From positions 96,453-160,452 of the forward strand of contig NZ_JAFCJT010000017.1 in NCBI RefSeq assembly GCF_018130785.1: a DNA stretch of 64,000 nt, read 5' to 3'. The position numbers and the translations under genes are program-made. Positions within the stretch are counted from its first letter, which is position 1, and every line of letters begins with the position of its first letter. This document shows, piece by piece, positions 8,839 through 17,124 of this stretch. The notes under the pieces were generated by a model. It made no database searches and had not been told where the DNA came from. It saw only the letters and a list, made by a program, of their open reading frames with translations. The DNA comes from Bradyrhizobium liaoningense (GTDB lineage: Bacteria > Pseudomonadota > Alphaproteobacteria > Rhizobiales > Xanthobacteraceae).

Positions 8839-8857
8839 GCATACCTCCCGGGTATGC
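8839..8857. promoter_or_regulatory. Candidate LysR operator
   Basis: GCATACC-TCCCG-GGTATGC is a perfect dyad with 7-base arms and contains the T-N11-A core of LysR boxes (ATACCTCCCGGGTAT). It lies 4 bases upstream of the lysR start in the divergent region, where autorepression would be expected. Confidence 0.5.
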
Positions 8858-8989
8858 CCATGAGCTTACAAAGTCTTTTTCAAAGCCGCCAGCCGGCTCC
8901 AAACAGCATGCCAGCAAAAGACGCTGCACCAGCACCATACCTGATTGGCAGGGAATGGGGTCCCTGCGCCCGGCGAAGGAGTGATGACC

Positions 8990-9736
8990 ATGACCGACCT
9001 CAAGGGAAAAACTGCTCTCGTCACCGGTGCCTCGCGCGGCATCGGCCGCGCCTCGGCACTGGCGCTCGCGAAGCGCGGTGGGCAGGTGCTGGTGCATTAC
9101 GGCCAGGCCGCCAAGGAGGCCGAGGCCGTCGTCGCCGAAATCCGCAAGAGCGGCGGGCGGGCCGATGCGATCGGGGCCGATCTCGGCGCGCCTGATGGTC
9201 CGTATCAACTGGCGACCCGGGTGCGTGGCATCGTCGGCGATCGGCTCGATATTCTGGTTGCCAATGCCGGCATCGCCAAGTCGGCTGTGATCGAGGAAAC
9301 GACGGTTGAGGATTTCGACCGGTTGTTTGCCGTCAACGTTCGCGCGCCATTCTTCCTGGTGCAGCAATTGCTGCCGATCCTGCATGAGGGCAGCAGCGTC
9401 GTACTCGTTTCTTCGCTTGCCGCCCATGCGGTGGTCGGGACGCTGCCGGCCTATGCCGCCACCAAGGGTGCGATCGACACCCTGGTGAAGCACTTTGCGG
9501 CAGCGCTGGGTGCGCGCGGCGTGCGCGTCAACGCAGTGGCGCCGGGCGTGGTGGGGACCGAGATGTCGTCCTTCACCAAGACCGATGCGGGGCGCGACTA
9601 CACGCTCGGCATGCAGACCTTGAAGCGGATTGCCGAGCCCGACGACATCGCGGACGCGGTTGCCTTCCTCGCCTCTCCCGACGCGCGCTGGATCACCGGC
9701 GACACCATGCACGTCGACGGCGGCTCGAAGCTCTGA
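8990..9736 (+). CDS. Short-chain dehydrogenase/reductase (SDR)
   Basis: A 248-residue classical SDR. Nucleotide-binding TGASRGIGRA near the N-terminus, NAGIAKS, the catalytic serine in VLVSSLAAH, and the active-site YAATKGA (YxxxK) are present, followed by the PGVVGTEM loop and the C-terminal ITGDTMHVDGGSKL. Two ATGs are near: 8990 is chosen because AAGGAG ends 8 bases before it, whereas the 8984 ATG leaves only 2 bases. NAD(P)H-linked reductase or dehydrogenase; substrate unknown; likely controlled by the divergent LysR. Confidence 0.92.
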   Translation: MTDLKGKTALVTGASRGIGRASALALAKRGGQVLVHYGQAAKEAEAVVAEIRKSGGRADAIGADLGAPDGPYQLATRVRGIVGDRLDILVANAGIAKSAVIEETTVEDFDRLFAVNVRAPFFLVQQLLPILHEGSSVVLVSSLAAHAVVGTLPAYAATKGAIDTLVKHFAAALGARGVRVNAVAPGVVGTEMSSFTKTDAGRDYTLGMQTLKRIAEPDDIADAVAFLASPDARWITGDTMHVDGGSKL

Positions 9737-9743
9737 GCCGTGG

Positions 9744-9774
9744 CCGGGTGGCCGAAGCGCATTCGGCCGCCCGG
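9744..9774. terminator. Bidirectional hairpin between convergent genes
   Basis: A 13-bp stem with one G-T wobble (CCGGGTGGCCGAA / TTCGGCCGCCCGG, loop GCGCA) lies exactly between the SDR stop and the convergent cNMP-protein stop. No long T run follows, so it may only slow transcription. Confidence 0.5.
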
Positions 9775-9775
9775 T

Positions 9776-10582
9776 TCACGCGATCCTGTTGGTGGTCGCC
9801 GCCCGCTCGCTCGCCAGTTGCTTCTGCAAGCGATCGATGTTTTGCAGCAGGCGCTGACTGGTCAACACCAGGAAGTAATAGCCGAACTGCGGGTCCTGAA
9901 AATAGATCTCGAGCAGGCGGTCATAGGTGATCGTCAGCACCTGTCCGTCTTCGATGCATTCGATCGTTCCGGTGCGCCGGTTGTCCGGCGTGAGGAAGCC
10001 GAGCTCTCCCATGAGAGCTCCGGGCCCGATCTCGACATTGATCTCCTTGACCAGGAACTTGCCGGTGACCGTGAGGAGCATCTCCTTGGCGGGATCGCCC
10101 AATTTGAAAAGCGTATCGCCACTGCGATATTTGCGCTCGGTCATGAACGGCTTGAGCCACTCGATCGACATGTCGCCTTCGGCCGCATGGCGCGCCTTCT
10201 TGACCAGCTTGAGCATCTGCCGCAGGCGCAGGGCGTTGATCGGAAGCAGCAGAAGATAGAGGAGGAACGTAGAGACGTTGGCTGACAGTGCGCCGAAAAC
10301 GGCGAAGAACGCACAGCCGACCATGTTGGCGACGCGCAGGGGCACCATCGTCCGCATCAAGAGGGTGGCGACGAAGAAGCCGGCGCCGACCGCTGCGAAC
10401 AGATTGGCCAGCGTGATGTTCTGGACAAAGATCTCCAGCAGCCGGTTGAAGATCGCGTCGTAGGTGACGTTGTTGGGATCGAGGCCCATCTGGACCAGGA
10501 TCTTTGCGATCCTGAGGTTGTCCGTCGCCGCATCGAGAATGCGGTCGAGGATCGAGGAAATGTCTGCGCTGCCGGACGGCAT
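9776..10582 (-). CDS. Membrane protein with C-terminal cyclic-nucleotide-binding domain
   Basis: 268 residues. The N-terminal part (1-50) is amphipathic; hydrophobic segments at about 55-78, 82-103 and 104-120 probably span the membrane. Residues 140-245 form a Crp-like cNMP barrel: YRSGDTLFKLGDPAKEMLLTVTGKF, then EINVEIGPGALMGELGFL (the phosphate-binding GELG-type cassette) and NRRTGTIECIEDGQVLTI. There is no helix-turn-helix and no channel pore signature, so it is neither a CRP regulator nor an obvious ion channel. Function unknown; it may sense cAMP or cGMP at the membrane. Confidence 0.75.
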   Translation of the reverse strand: MPSGSADISSILDRILDAATDNLRIAKILVQMGLDPNNVTYDAIFNRLLEIFVQNITLANLFAAVGAGFFVATLLMRTMVPLRVANMVGCAFFAVFGALSANVSTFLLYLLLLPINALRLRQMLKLVKKARHAAEGDMSIEWLKPFMTERKYRSGDTLFKLGDPAKEMLLTVTGKFLVKEINVEIGPGALMGELGFLTPDNRRTGTIECIEDGQVLTITYDRLLEIYFQDPQFGYYFLVLTSQRLLQNIDRLQKQLASERAATTNRIA

Positions 10583-10832
10583 GTACTAACCCCGCGTAAG
10601 GCCTTCAGTCCTGGTCGGTATGCTCGACACGTATAGCCGAAATCGAATGACGACCGCTTGAAATGAAGCCTTCGGCCGCCATGCCGCAAGGGGCAAATTT
10701 TAGCCTGATCGGGCGTTTCGGCAATTGCCCCTTGGTTGTGCGCATGGCCGTGTTGCGCCCGTGATTCGGGGCCCGGGCTTCGGCGGCGTGGACCGTGGCG
10801 TCCCCGACCGGCGGGGCGCAGGGCGACCAGCC

Positions 10833-11930
10833 TTACGGCTTGGCGGCGGGCTGCACGACCTGCTGCTCGACGAGGCCGAGGTGCCCCGGCAGCGAACCGG
10901 CGCGCAGCAACATCGCGACGCTATTGGCTTCCTCCAGCGTGAAATTGCCGGAGATCTGGCCCGAGCCGCCGGTGATGGGTTCGCGGATCACGGGGGCGGA
11001 GATCACCTTGCCGTCGAGCACGATGGCGAAGGGCCTTCCGATGTTCTCTTCGGTGACGTGGGCAAAGCGCCGCGTGCCGCGGCCGTTGAAGCGGAACGAG
11101 GCGATCGGGTCTTTCGTGCCGCCGGCAAATCCCGGGCCGGCATAGCTGATGTCGTCGCCGTCGAGCGCGCTGTCCTTGGCGACGAGGTAACGGCGCGCGT
11201 CCTTGAAGCCGAGCAGGACTTCGGTGCCCGCAGGCGGCGCGCCGGATTGTGCCTGTTCCGCCGGCATCGAGATGTCGACCAGGCGGAAGCTGACATTGAC
11301 CTTCCTGGCGAAGACAGCAGTCACGCGCCCGGGCTCCATCATGCCCGGGATGAAAATGCGGATGCGATCCGCGCCATCAGGCTGGACGCTGGCGAGGTCG
11401 ATGCCGGCGTCCTTGAGGCGCTGCTCGATCATGGCGATGGAATCGTCGACGAGATCGCGCAGCCGTGCCGCGGATGCGACATCGGTCGGCGCGAGCCTGA
11501 CCAGTCCGTCGCCGCCGTCGGTCACCGTGAGCGCATGCGATGGCAATCCCTCCGCGGCTGACGCGAGCTTGCGTGCGAGCTGATCGCGGCCCTTGGCATC
11601 GGCGATCTTCAGTTCGACGCCGGCGTCGCGTATCGCAAGACCGGAGAAGGCGATCTTGCCCTCGCGCAGGGTCTTGTAGACATCGTCGCGCAAATCCGTG
11701 ACGTCGCTCTCGCGCAAACCGTCGGTGTCGACCTTGTAGATGATGCGCGAGCCGCCCAGCTTCTCCATCTTGTCGGCGACGAGGGCCGCGATCCTGGCAC
11801 GCATCTTGTCGAACTGGCTGTCTCCGGCAAGCGCGCCGCGCGGCAGGGCGATCGCCGATGCGCCGATCACCGATGTCATGGTGAGCGCGACGAGCTGCCG
11901 TGTGACGCGGTCCCGCGGGGGCGTAGTCAT
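10833..11930 (-). CDS. SecD-like protein lacking the translocase transmembrane region
   Basis: 365 residues. A signal-like N-terminal segment (residues 9-35, ending ALAG) is followed by sequence resembling the SecD periplasmic P1 region: repeated ferredoxin-like stretches (DLVDDSIAMIEQRLKDAGID, IRIFIPGMMEPGRVTAVF) and the conserved SecD signature FAIVLDGKVISAPVI ... GGSGQISGNF. It ends at RAGSLPGHLGLVEQQ, just where full SecD enters its C-terminal five-helix bundle, so the membrane channel part is missing. The start at 11930 has GAGGTG upstream. Probably a paralog exported to the periplasm; a role in secretion is not shown. Confidence 0.75.
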   Translation of the reverse strand: MTTPPRDRVTRQLVALTMTSVIGASAIALPRGALAGDSQFDKMRARIAALVADKMEKLGGSRIIYKVDTDGLRESDVTDLRDDVYKTLREGKIAFSGLAIRDAGVELKIADAKGRDQLARKLASAAEGLPSHALTVTDGGDGLVRLAPTDVASAARLRDLVDDSIAMIEQRLKDAGIDLASVQPDGADRIRIFIPGMMEPGRVTAVFARKVNVSFRLVDISMPAEQAQSGAPPAGTEVLLGFKDARRYLVAKDSALDGDDISYAGPGFAGGTKDPIASFRFNGRGTRRFAHVTEENIGRPFAIVLDGKVISAPVIREPITGGSGQISGNFTLEEANSVAMLLRAGSLPGHLGLVEQQVVQPAAKP

Positions 11931-12177
11931 GATCACCTCAAGTCTTGCGGCAGGACGCTGGCCGGCGAGTCCGATGCCAGTTCTTGGTCCCCGGATCGGG
12001 CGCGGAGGTTCAAAGGCTTCGAATACGAGTGCTACGACCATAGCCGTTAGGCCATGGACGAATGCTCAATCATCCATCATTCTGTCCGCGCTCGACCGGC
12101 CATCGGTCGAGGCCTCGCCGAACCAAAATGTCAAAAGACAGGGGCGGGGAAATGCATCTGAGGGAGGACAGAATTCC

Positions 12178-14085
12178 ATGGCGGGCATCCACGCGCTCGA
12201 TCGGCTCATCGGCGACGACTATCCGGACCTGGCAACGGACGCGGAGGTCCGGGCCTTCGAGCAGGTGCCTTATGCCGATCGTGTCGCAGCCGAGAGCACC
12301 TATGACGCCGTCAGGCTCGGCGCTGCGCGCAACCCCGATGGGGCGGCGATTCAGTTCCTGCAAAACGCCGATCCGGCCGATACGCCGGTTGTGGTGACGT
12401 ATCGCGATCTCATCGCGCGCGTCACGCAAGCCGCCAACATGTTTCATGCGCTCGGCGTGGAGAAAGGCGACGTCGTCAGCTTCATGCTGCCGCTGGTGCC
12501 CGATGCCTTCGTGACGCTGCTGGGGGCCGAGGCCGCGGGCATCGCCAATCCCGTCAATCCGCTGCTCGAGCCGCACCAGATCGCGGAGATCCTGGAGGCG
12601 GCGAACACCAAGATCCTGGTGGCGCTCGGGCCGATGCCGGGCACCGACATCTGGCAGAAGGTCGAGCAGATCCGTCCGCAGCTCAAACACCTCAAGGCGA
12701 TCGTGCAGGTGTTCGGCGGCGGCGATCCTGACAAGGGCATCTTCGCGTTCAACGACCTGATCAAGCAGCAGCCGTCCGACCGGCTTGTCAGCGGGCGCAA
12801 GATTGCAGGCCACGACATCGCCGCCTATTTCCACACCGGCGGCACCACCGGCACGCCAAAACTCGTGCGGCACACGCACGCCAACCAGGTCTACCAGGCC
12901 TGGGCGCTCAATCTGCTGCTGCGATCGAAGCCCGGCTCCAATCTGCTGTTCGGCATGCCGCTGTTTCACGTCGGGGGATCACTGACGCAGGTGCTGCTGA
13001 CGCTGTCGAGTGGCGGCTCGCTGGTCGTGCTCTCGCCGAGCGGCTGGCGCAATCCGAATTCTGTGAAGAACATCTGGGGACTGGTGGAGCGCTTCAAGCC
13101 CGAGGCGCTGTCGAGTGTGCCGACGGTGCTCGCGGCAACGCTTGGCGTGCCGCCCGGCAATGCCGACATCTCCAGCCTGAAATATGCAGCCGGCGGCGGC
13201 TCGGCGATCCCTGTCGCCGTGGGCTCGGCGATCCAGGACAAGCTGAAGCTGCCGGTGGTCGAGGTCTACGGCATGACCGAGACCTCCAGTGTGCATACGC
13301 TCGCCTATCCGTCGCGGCCGATCCGGCTCGGCTCGGTGGGGCTGCCGATGCCTTACGCGCGCGTGCGCATCGTGCAGCTTGACGCCGACGGCCGGCTGAT
13401 CCGCGACTGCGCAGCCGACGAGATCGGCGTCGTCATCATGGCCGGGCCCGGCGTGTTCGGCGGCTATCTCAACGACGAGCACAACAAGGGCGCCTTCGTT
13501 GACGATGTCTGGGTCAACTCCGGCGACCTCGGCCGGCTCGACGCCGACGGCTATCTCTGGATCACCGGCCGCGCCAAGGATCTCGTGATCCGCGGCGGCC
13601 ACAACATCGATCCGGCGCCGATCGAGGAGATCATGTTTCGCCATCCCGCCGTCGGCTTCGCCGCCGTGGTTGGCCAGCCCGACGCCTATGCCGGTGAATT
13701 GCCGGTCGGTTATGTGCAGCTGAAGCCGGGCGCCAAGGTCGAGCCGGGCGAGCTGGAAGCCTGGGTACGCGAGCGCACGCCGGAGCGCGCCGCCGTTCCG
13801 GTGCAGGTCATTCCGATCGATCCGATGCCGTTGACCGGCGTCGGCAAGGTGTTCAAGCCGCAGCTGCGTTGGGACGCGGCGCAGCGCGTGTTCACGAAAG
13901 TGCTGACGCCGCTCGTCGAGCGCGGCATCGACTGCAAGGTGAAGGTCGGCGCGCACGGTAGCCACGGCTCGATCGCCACCGTGACGCTCGCGGGCCTGCC
14001 GGCGGACCAGCGCGAACTCGTCGCCCGCGAAGTGCACACACTGCTCGACCCGTTCGTGATGCGGCACGAGGTGGTGCATGCGTAG
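12178..14085 (+). CDS. AMP-binding acyl-CoA synthetase
   Basis: A 635-residue adenylate-forming enzyme that activates a carboxylic acid with ATP and CoA. Motifs in order: the P-loop-like A3 motif YFHTGGTTGTPKLVRHTH, the A5 motif VEVYGMTETSS, the A7 motif WVNSGDLGRLD, and the A8 hinge GRAKDLVIRGGHNIDPAPIEE. Motif A10 with the catalytic lysine is probably PLTGVGKVFKPQLRW. A C-terminal extension of about 70 residues follows. GGGAGGA precedes the ATG at 12178; the frame is open far upstream, antisense to the SecD-like gene, but without a start site. Substrate chain length unknown. Confidence 0.9.
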   Translation: MAGIHALDRLIGDDYPDLATDAEVRAFEQVPYADRVAAESTYDAVRLGAARNPDGAAIQFLQNADPADTPVVVTYRDLIARVTQAANMFHALGVEKGDVVSFMLPLVPDAFVTLLGAEAAGIANPVNPLLEPHQIAEILEAANTKILVALGPMPGTDIWQKVEQIRPQLKHLKAIVQVFGGGDPDKGIFAFNDLIKQQPSDRLVSGRKIAGHDIAAYFHTGGTTGTPKLVRHTHANQVYQAWALNLLLRSKPGSNLLFGMPLFHVGGSLTQVLLTLSSGGSLVVLSPSGWRNPNSVKNIWGLVERFKPEALSSVPTVLAATLGVPPGNADISSLKYAAGGGSAIPVAVGSAIQDKLKLPVVEVYGMTETSSVHTLAYPSRPIRLGSVGLPMPYARVRIVQLDADGRLIRDCAADEIGVVIMAGPGVFGGYLNDEHNKGAFVDDVWVNSGDLGRLDADGYLWITGRAKDLVIRGGHNIDPAPIEEIMFRHPAVGFAAVVGQPDAYAGELPVGYVQLKPGAKVEPGELEAWVRERTPERAAVPVQVIPIDPMPLTGVGKVFKPQLRWDAAQRVFTKVLTPLVERGIDCKVKVGAHGSHGSIATVTLAGLPADQRELVAREVHTLLDPFVMRHEVVHA

Positions 14086-14158
14086 GTGAGGGCGGACGAC
14101 ACAAGGCTTGCACGCCTCGCCGCAAACGAGCATCATTCTCCAAAAAAGGGGGAAATCG

Positions 14159-15484
14159 ATGCCTCAACTCTCTCGCCGCCGTCACCTCCAGCAATTGTCA
14201 GGTGTGTTCGGAGCCGCGGCACTGTCCGGATGGTCGAGGCCGGCATCGGCGTCAGAGGCGGACATTCCACCGGAGGGTATCGGCAAGGGCATCAAGCACG
14301 TCTCCTACAGCGATATCGGCGGCCGGCCCGAAAGCGTGCAGGTGATGTTCAACCGGCAGCATGTCTATGTCGGGCACATGTTCAGCGACGGCGTGACGAT
14401 CCTCGACGCCTCCGATCCGCGTGCGCTCAAGCCGGTCAATTTCTTCACCGCGGGACAGTACACCCGCACCCACCATCTCCAGGTGGCGGAAGACCTGCTG
14501 CTGCTCGCGAACGGCGCCAATATCGTCGCGATGCAGTCTTACGACAACATGCGCGGCTATTTCGAGAACACGCTGGTCGACAGCATCACCAAGGCCAAGA
14601 AATTCCGCTCCGGTCTCTCGATCCACGACATCTCGAAACCGAACGAGATGCGCGAGATCGCCTTCCTCGAAATGCCCGGCTTCGGCATCAACCGGCTGTG
14701 GTGGCCGGGCGGCCGCTATGCCTATGTGTCGGCGCATCTTGACGGCTTCACCGACCACATCCTTTGCGTGGTCGATCTCAAGACCATCACGAAGCCGGAG
14801 ATCGTCGCGAAATGGTGGCTGCCGGGCATGAACCGCGCGGCCGGTGAGCCGGCGACGCCAAAGGGCAAGCGCTTTGCGCTCCATCACATGATCACGGCGG
14901 GTGATCGCGGCTACGCTGCCTGGCGCGATGGCGGCTTCACCATCCATGATATCAGCGATCCCACGAATCCGAAGCTGCTGTCGCACATCAACTGGTCGCC
15001 GCCCTTCGCCGGCGGCACGCATACGCCGCTGCCGCTGCCGAAGCGACAGCTCGCGATCGTCGCGGATGAGGCGAATGCGGAGAAATGCGCCAAGGGCCTG
15101 TTCCACACATTCGTTCTCGACGTGCGCGCGCCGGAAAACCCGGTGCCGATCGCAACCCTGCCGACGCCGCGCGACCGCGATTTCTGCACGGACGGCACTT
15201 TCGGTCCGCATAATCTGCACGAGAACCGGCCGGGCTCGTTCCAGAGCGAGGAGACGATCTTCGCGACCTACAACAACGCCGGCGTCAGGGTGTTCGACGT
15301 CAGGGACGCGTTTGCGCCAAAGGAGATCGCGTACTGGGTGCCGCCGGCACCGAAAAAGCTCATCGACCCCCGCCCGAACGTCGCGCTCGCAGCCAAGACC
15401 TGCGATGCCTATGTGCGGCCGGACGGGCTGATGTTCGTCTCCGACTGGAACGCCGGCATGCACGTGCTGCAATATCAGGGATGA
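14159..15484 (+). CDS. Tat-exported LVIVD-repeat beta-propeller protein
   Basis: 441 residues. The N-terminus (MPQLSRRRHLQQLSGVFGAA) carries a twin-arginine-type signal. Repeated short units with HDIS or LDAS turns (VTILDASDPRALKPV, LSIHDISKPNEMREI, FTIHDISDPTNPKLL, VRVFDVRDAFAPKEI) match the LVIVD-type propeller blades seen in secreted proteins. It starts 74 bases after the acyl-CoA synthetase, with a purine-rich AAAGGGGGAAA before the ATG, and may be co-transcribed with it. Function unknown; probably periplasmic binding or scaffold. Confidence 0.8.
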   Translation: MPQLSRRRHLQQLSGVFGAAALSGWSRPASASEADIPPEGIGKGIKHVSYSDIGGRPESVQVMFNRQHVYVGHMFSDGVTILDASDPRALKPVNFFTAGQYTRTHHLQVAEDLLLLANGANIVAMQSYDNMRGYFENTLVDSITKAKKFRSGLSIHDISKPNEMREIAFLEMPGFGINRLWWPGGRYAYVSAHLDGFTDHILCVVDLKTITKPEIVAKWWLPGMNRAAGEPATPKGKRFALHHMITAGDRGYAAWRDGGFTIHDISDPTNPKLLSHINWSPPFAGGTHTPLPLPKRQLAIVADEANAEKCAKGLFHTFVLDVRAPENPVPIATLPTPRDRDFCTDGTFGPHNLHENRPGSFQSEETIFATYNNAGVRVFDVRDAFAPKEIAYWVPPAPKKLIDPRPNVALAAKTCDAYVRPDGLMFVSDWNAGMHVLQYQG

Positions 15485-15553
15485 GCGCCGCGCAAGGGGA
15501 ATCGGCGACTTGTCCGCGGTGGCCGGCTCTTCCGATTGGATGCCGCCCCGCCG

Positions 15554-16924
15554 CTACCCGCGGATCGCCGCATTGGCCCTTTCGGCTGCGCCCGTCATCG
15601 CATCCTTCGCCGGCTTCGCCCCGTTGACCACTTCATTCACGCCGATCATGAAGGCGTCGAGGATCGGTCGCGATTGCGGATGGAAAAGGATCGCCTTGGC
15701 GCGGTCGACGTCGGCATTTTGCAAGTTGGTCAGCGCCGCCTCGGCGGCCTGCGGGCCGAACGCCTTCTTGAAGTCCTCGCTCGACCAGGCCGACACACGT
15801 GTCGTCGCCAGCCCCGCAGCGGCAGTTCGCAGCGAGGTCGCCTTGCTCGTCGCCCACAGCAGGAACAGGAAAGCCGCCCGCTTGTTTCGAGATTTGGAAT
15901 TGATGCACGCCTGCCAGTGCGACATGAAGGGGACCGGTCCGCGACCGGCGAGGTGCGGAAAGGTTGCAAACCCGGCCTGCTTGGTGACACGGCTTTTCGC
16001 TGGATTGGAGATGTCGGTCGCGAAGTTGCTGCTGTCGATTGCCATGGCCGTCCGCCCCTGCAGGAAGTCGTCCAGCACATGGTACCATTCGTAGCTGCCG
16101 ACGCCGGCAGGCCCGGCCTGACTGAGCAGCTGTCCGTACATCTCGACGGCCGCGATTGCCTCCGGGCTCGCGAACGCGACCCTGTTGTGCTCGACCATGG
16201 CCCCACCGTACGAGAACACGAAGCCCATGGCGGGTGGGGAGGAATTGCCGCCCGCTTGGGCCCGCATGGTGATCCCCGACATCCCGTTGGCCTTGACCAT
16301 CTTGGCGGTGGCAAGGAGCTGTTCGAAAGTTTCGGGAATCGGCTGGTCCTTGGCTGCCAGCGCATCCCTGTTGATGAACAGGGTCATCGCCTCTGAGGTG
16401 ATGGGGACGGCGTACCGTTCGCCGTCCGGCCACAGCGGGAAGGCTCGGGCCGTCTTGAGCAGATCGCTCTCGTCATACCAGGCGGGGTCGGTCAGCGACC
16501 GGTTGGAATAGTAGCCGTTCAGTGGCTCCAGCCATCCGTTCGAGATGCCCTGGCCATAGGTCGTGAACATGAAGACGTCGGGCGTGCTGCTGCCGCGGGC
16601 GAGCCTGATCGGCAGCGCGCCGAGATAGGTGGTTTCCAGTTGGAAATCGATGGCGACGTTGATGCCGGTGAGTATGGTGAACTCCGGCAACAGCGGCGTG
16701 ATCGCATTCGACCACGGATGGATCGCGCCCGAAAGCGCGATCGTCTGTCCTGCAAATTGCTTCCAGTCGATCGCGGCGTTGGCGTAAGCCGCAGCGGAAT
16801 CCTGGGCAAAGCTCCAGCGCGGCAGCGCAGTCAGAACCGGCAGGCCGGCGCCAGCCGCCCCCAATCCCTTGATGAAACTGCGTCGGCTTGCCGGATGGCT
16901 CAGTGAGTTTTCACCCTGTGCCAT
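15554..16924 (-). CDS. Extracellular solute-binding protein (sugar-type ABC), Tat-exported, orphan
   Basis: 456 residues of the family 1 (maltose/sugar-type) solute-binding proteins. SRRSFIKGLGAAGAG is a twin-arginine signal. FTILTGINVAIDFQLETTYL, the PDVFMFTTYGQG segment and YAVPITSEAMTLFINRDAL (domain crossover) are typical. AAGGAG stands 7 bases before the ATG at 16924, which settles the start over an ATG 8 codons upstream. No permease or ATPase gene is nearby. It is divergent from a histidine kinase with a periplasmic CHASE3 domain, so it may serve sensing rather than, or as well as, uptake. Confidence 0.85.
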   Translation of the reverse strand: MAQGENSLSHPASRRSFIKGLGAAGAGLPVLTALPRWSFAQDSAAAYANAAIDWKQFAGQTIALSGAIHPWSNAITPLLPEFTILTGINVAIDFQLETTYLGALPIRLARGSSTPDVFMFTTYGQGISNGWLEPLNGYYSNRSLTDPAWYDESDLLKTARAFPLWPDGERYAVPITSEAMTLFINRDALAAKDQPIPETFEQLLATAKMVKANGMSGITMRAQAGGNSSPPAMGFVFSYGGAMVEHNRVAFASPEAIAAVEMYGQLLSQAGPAGVGSYEWYHVLDDFLQGRTAMAIDSSNFATDISNPAKSRVTKQAGFATFPHLAGRGPVPFMSHWQACINSKSRNKRAAFLFLLWATSKATSLRTAAAGLATTRVSAWSSEDFKKAFGPQAAEAALTNLQNADVDRAKAILFHPQSRPILDAFMIGVNEVVNGAKPAKDAMTGAAERANAAIRG

Positions 16925-17124
16925 GCTGATGCTCCTTGAATCAACCAAGGGCGTTCAACCATAGCACGCGCACGGGGCCGCACCCTGCGACATCGCGGCC
17001 CTTACCCTTGGCGTATCCGATGATGTCGGGTTCCCGACCTCCCTTTCCGTGCTATTATCTCATCATGCTCTGGCGTCGGCACCAGAACACGCGCGGTCAC
17101 ACGAGCATCGAAGACCCACGGCCA

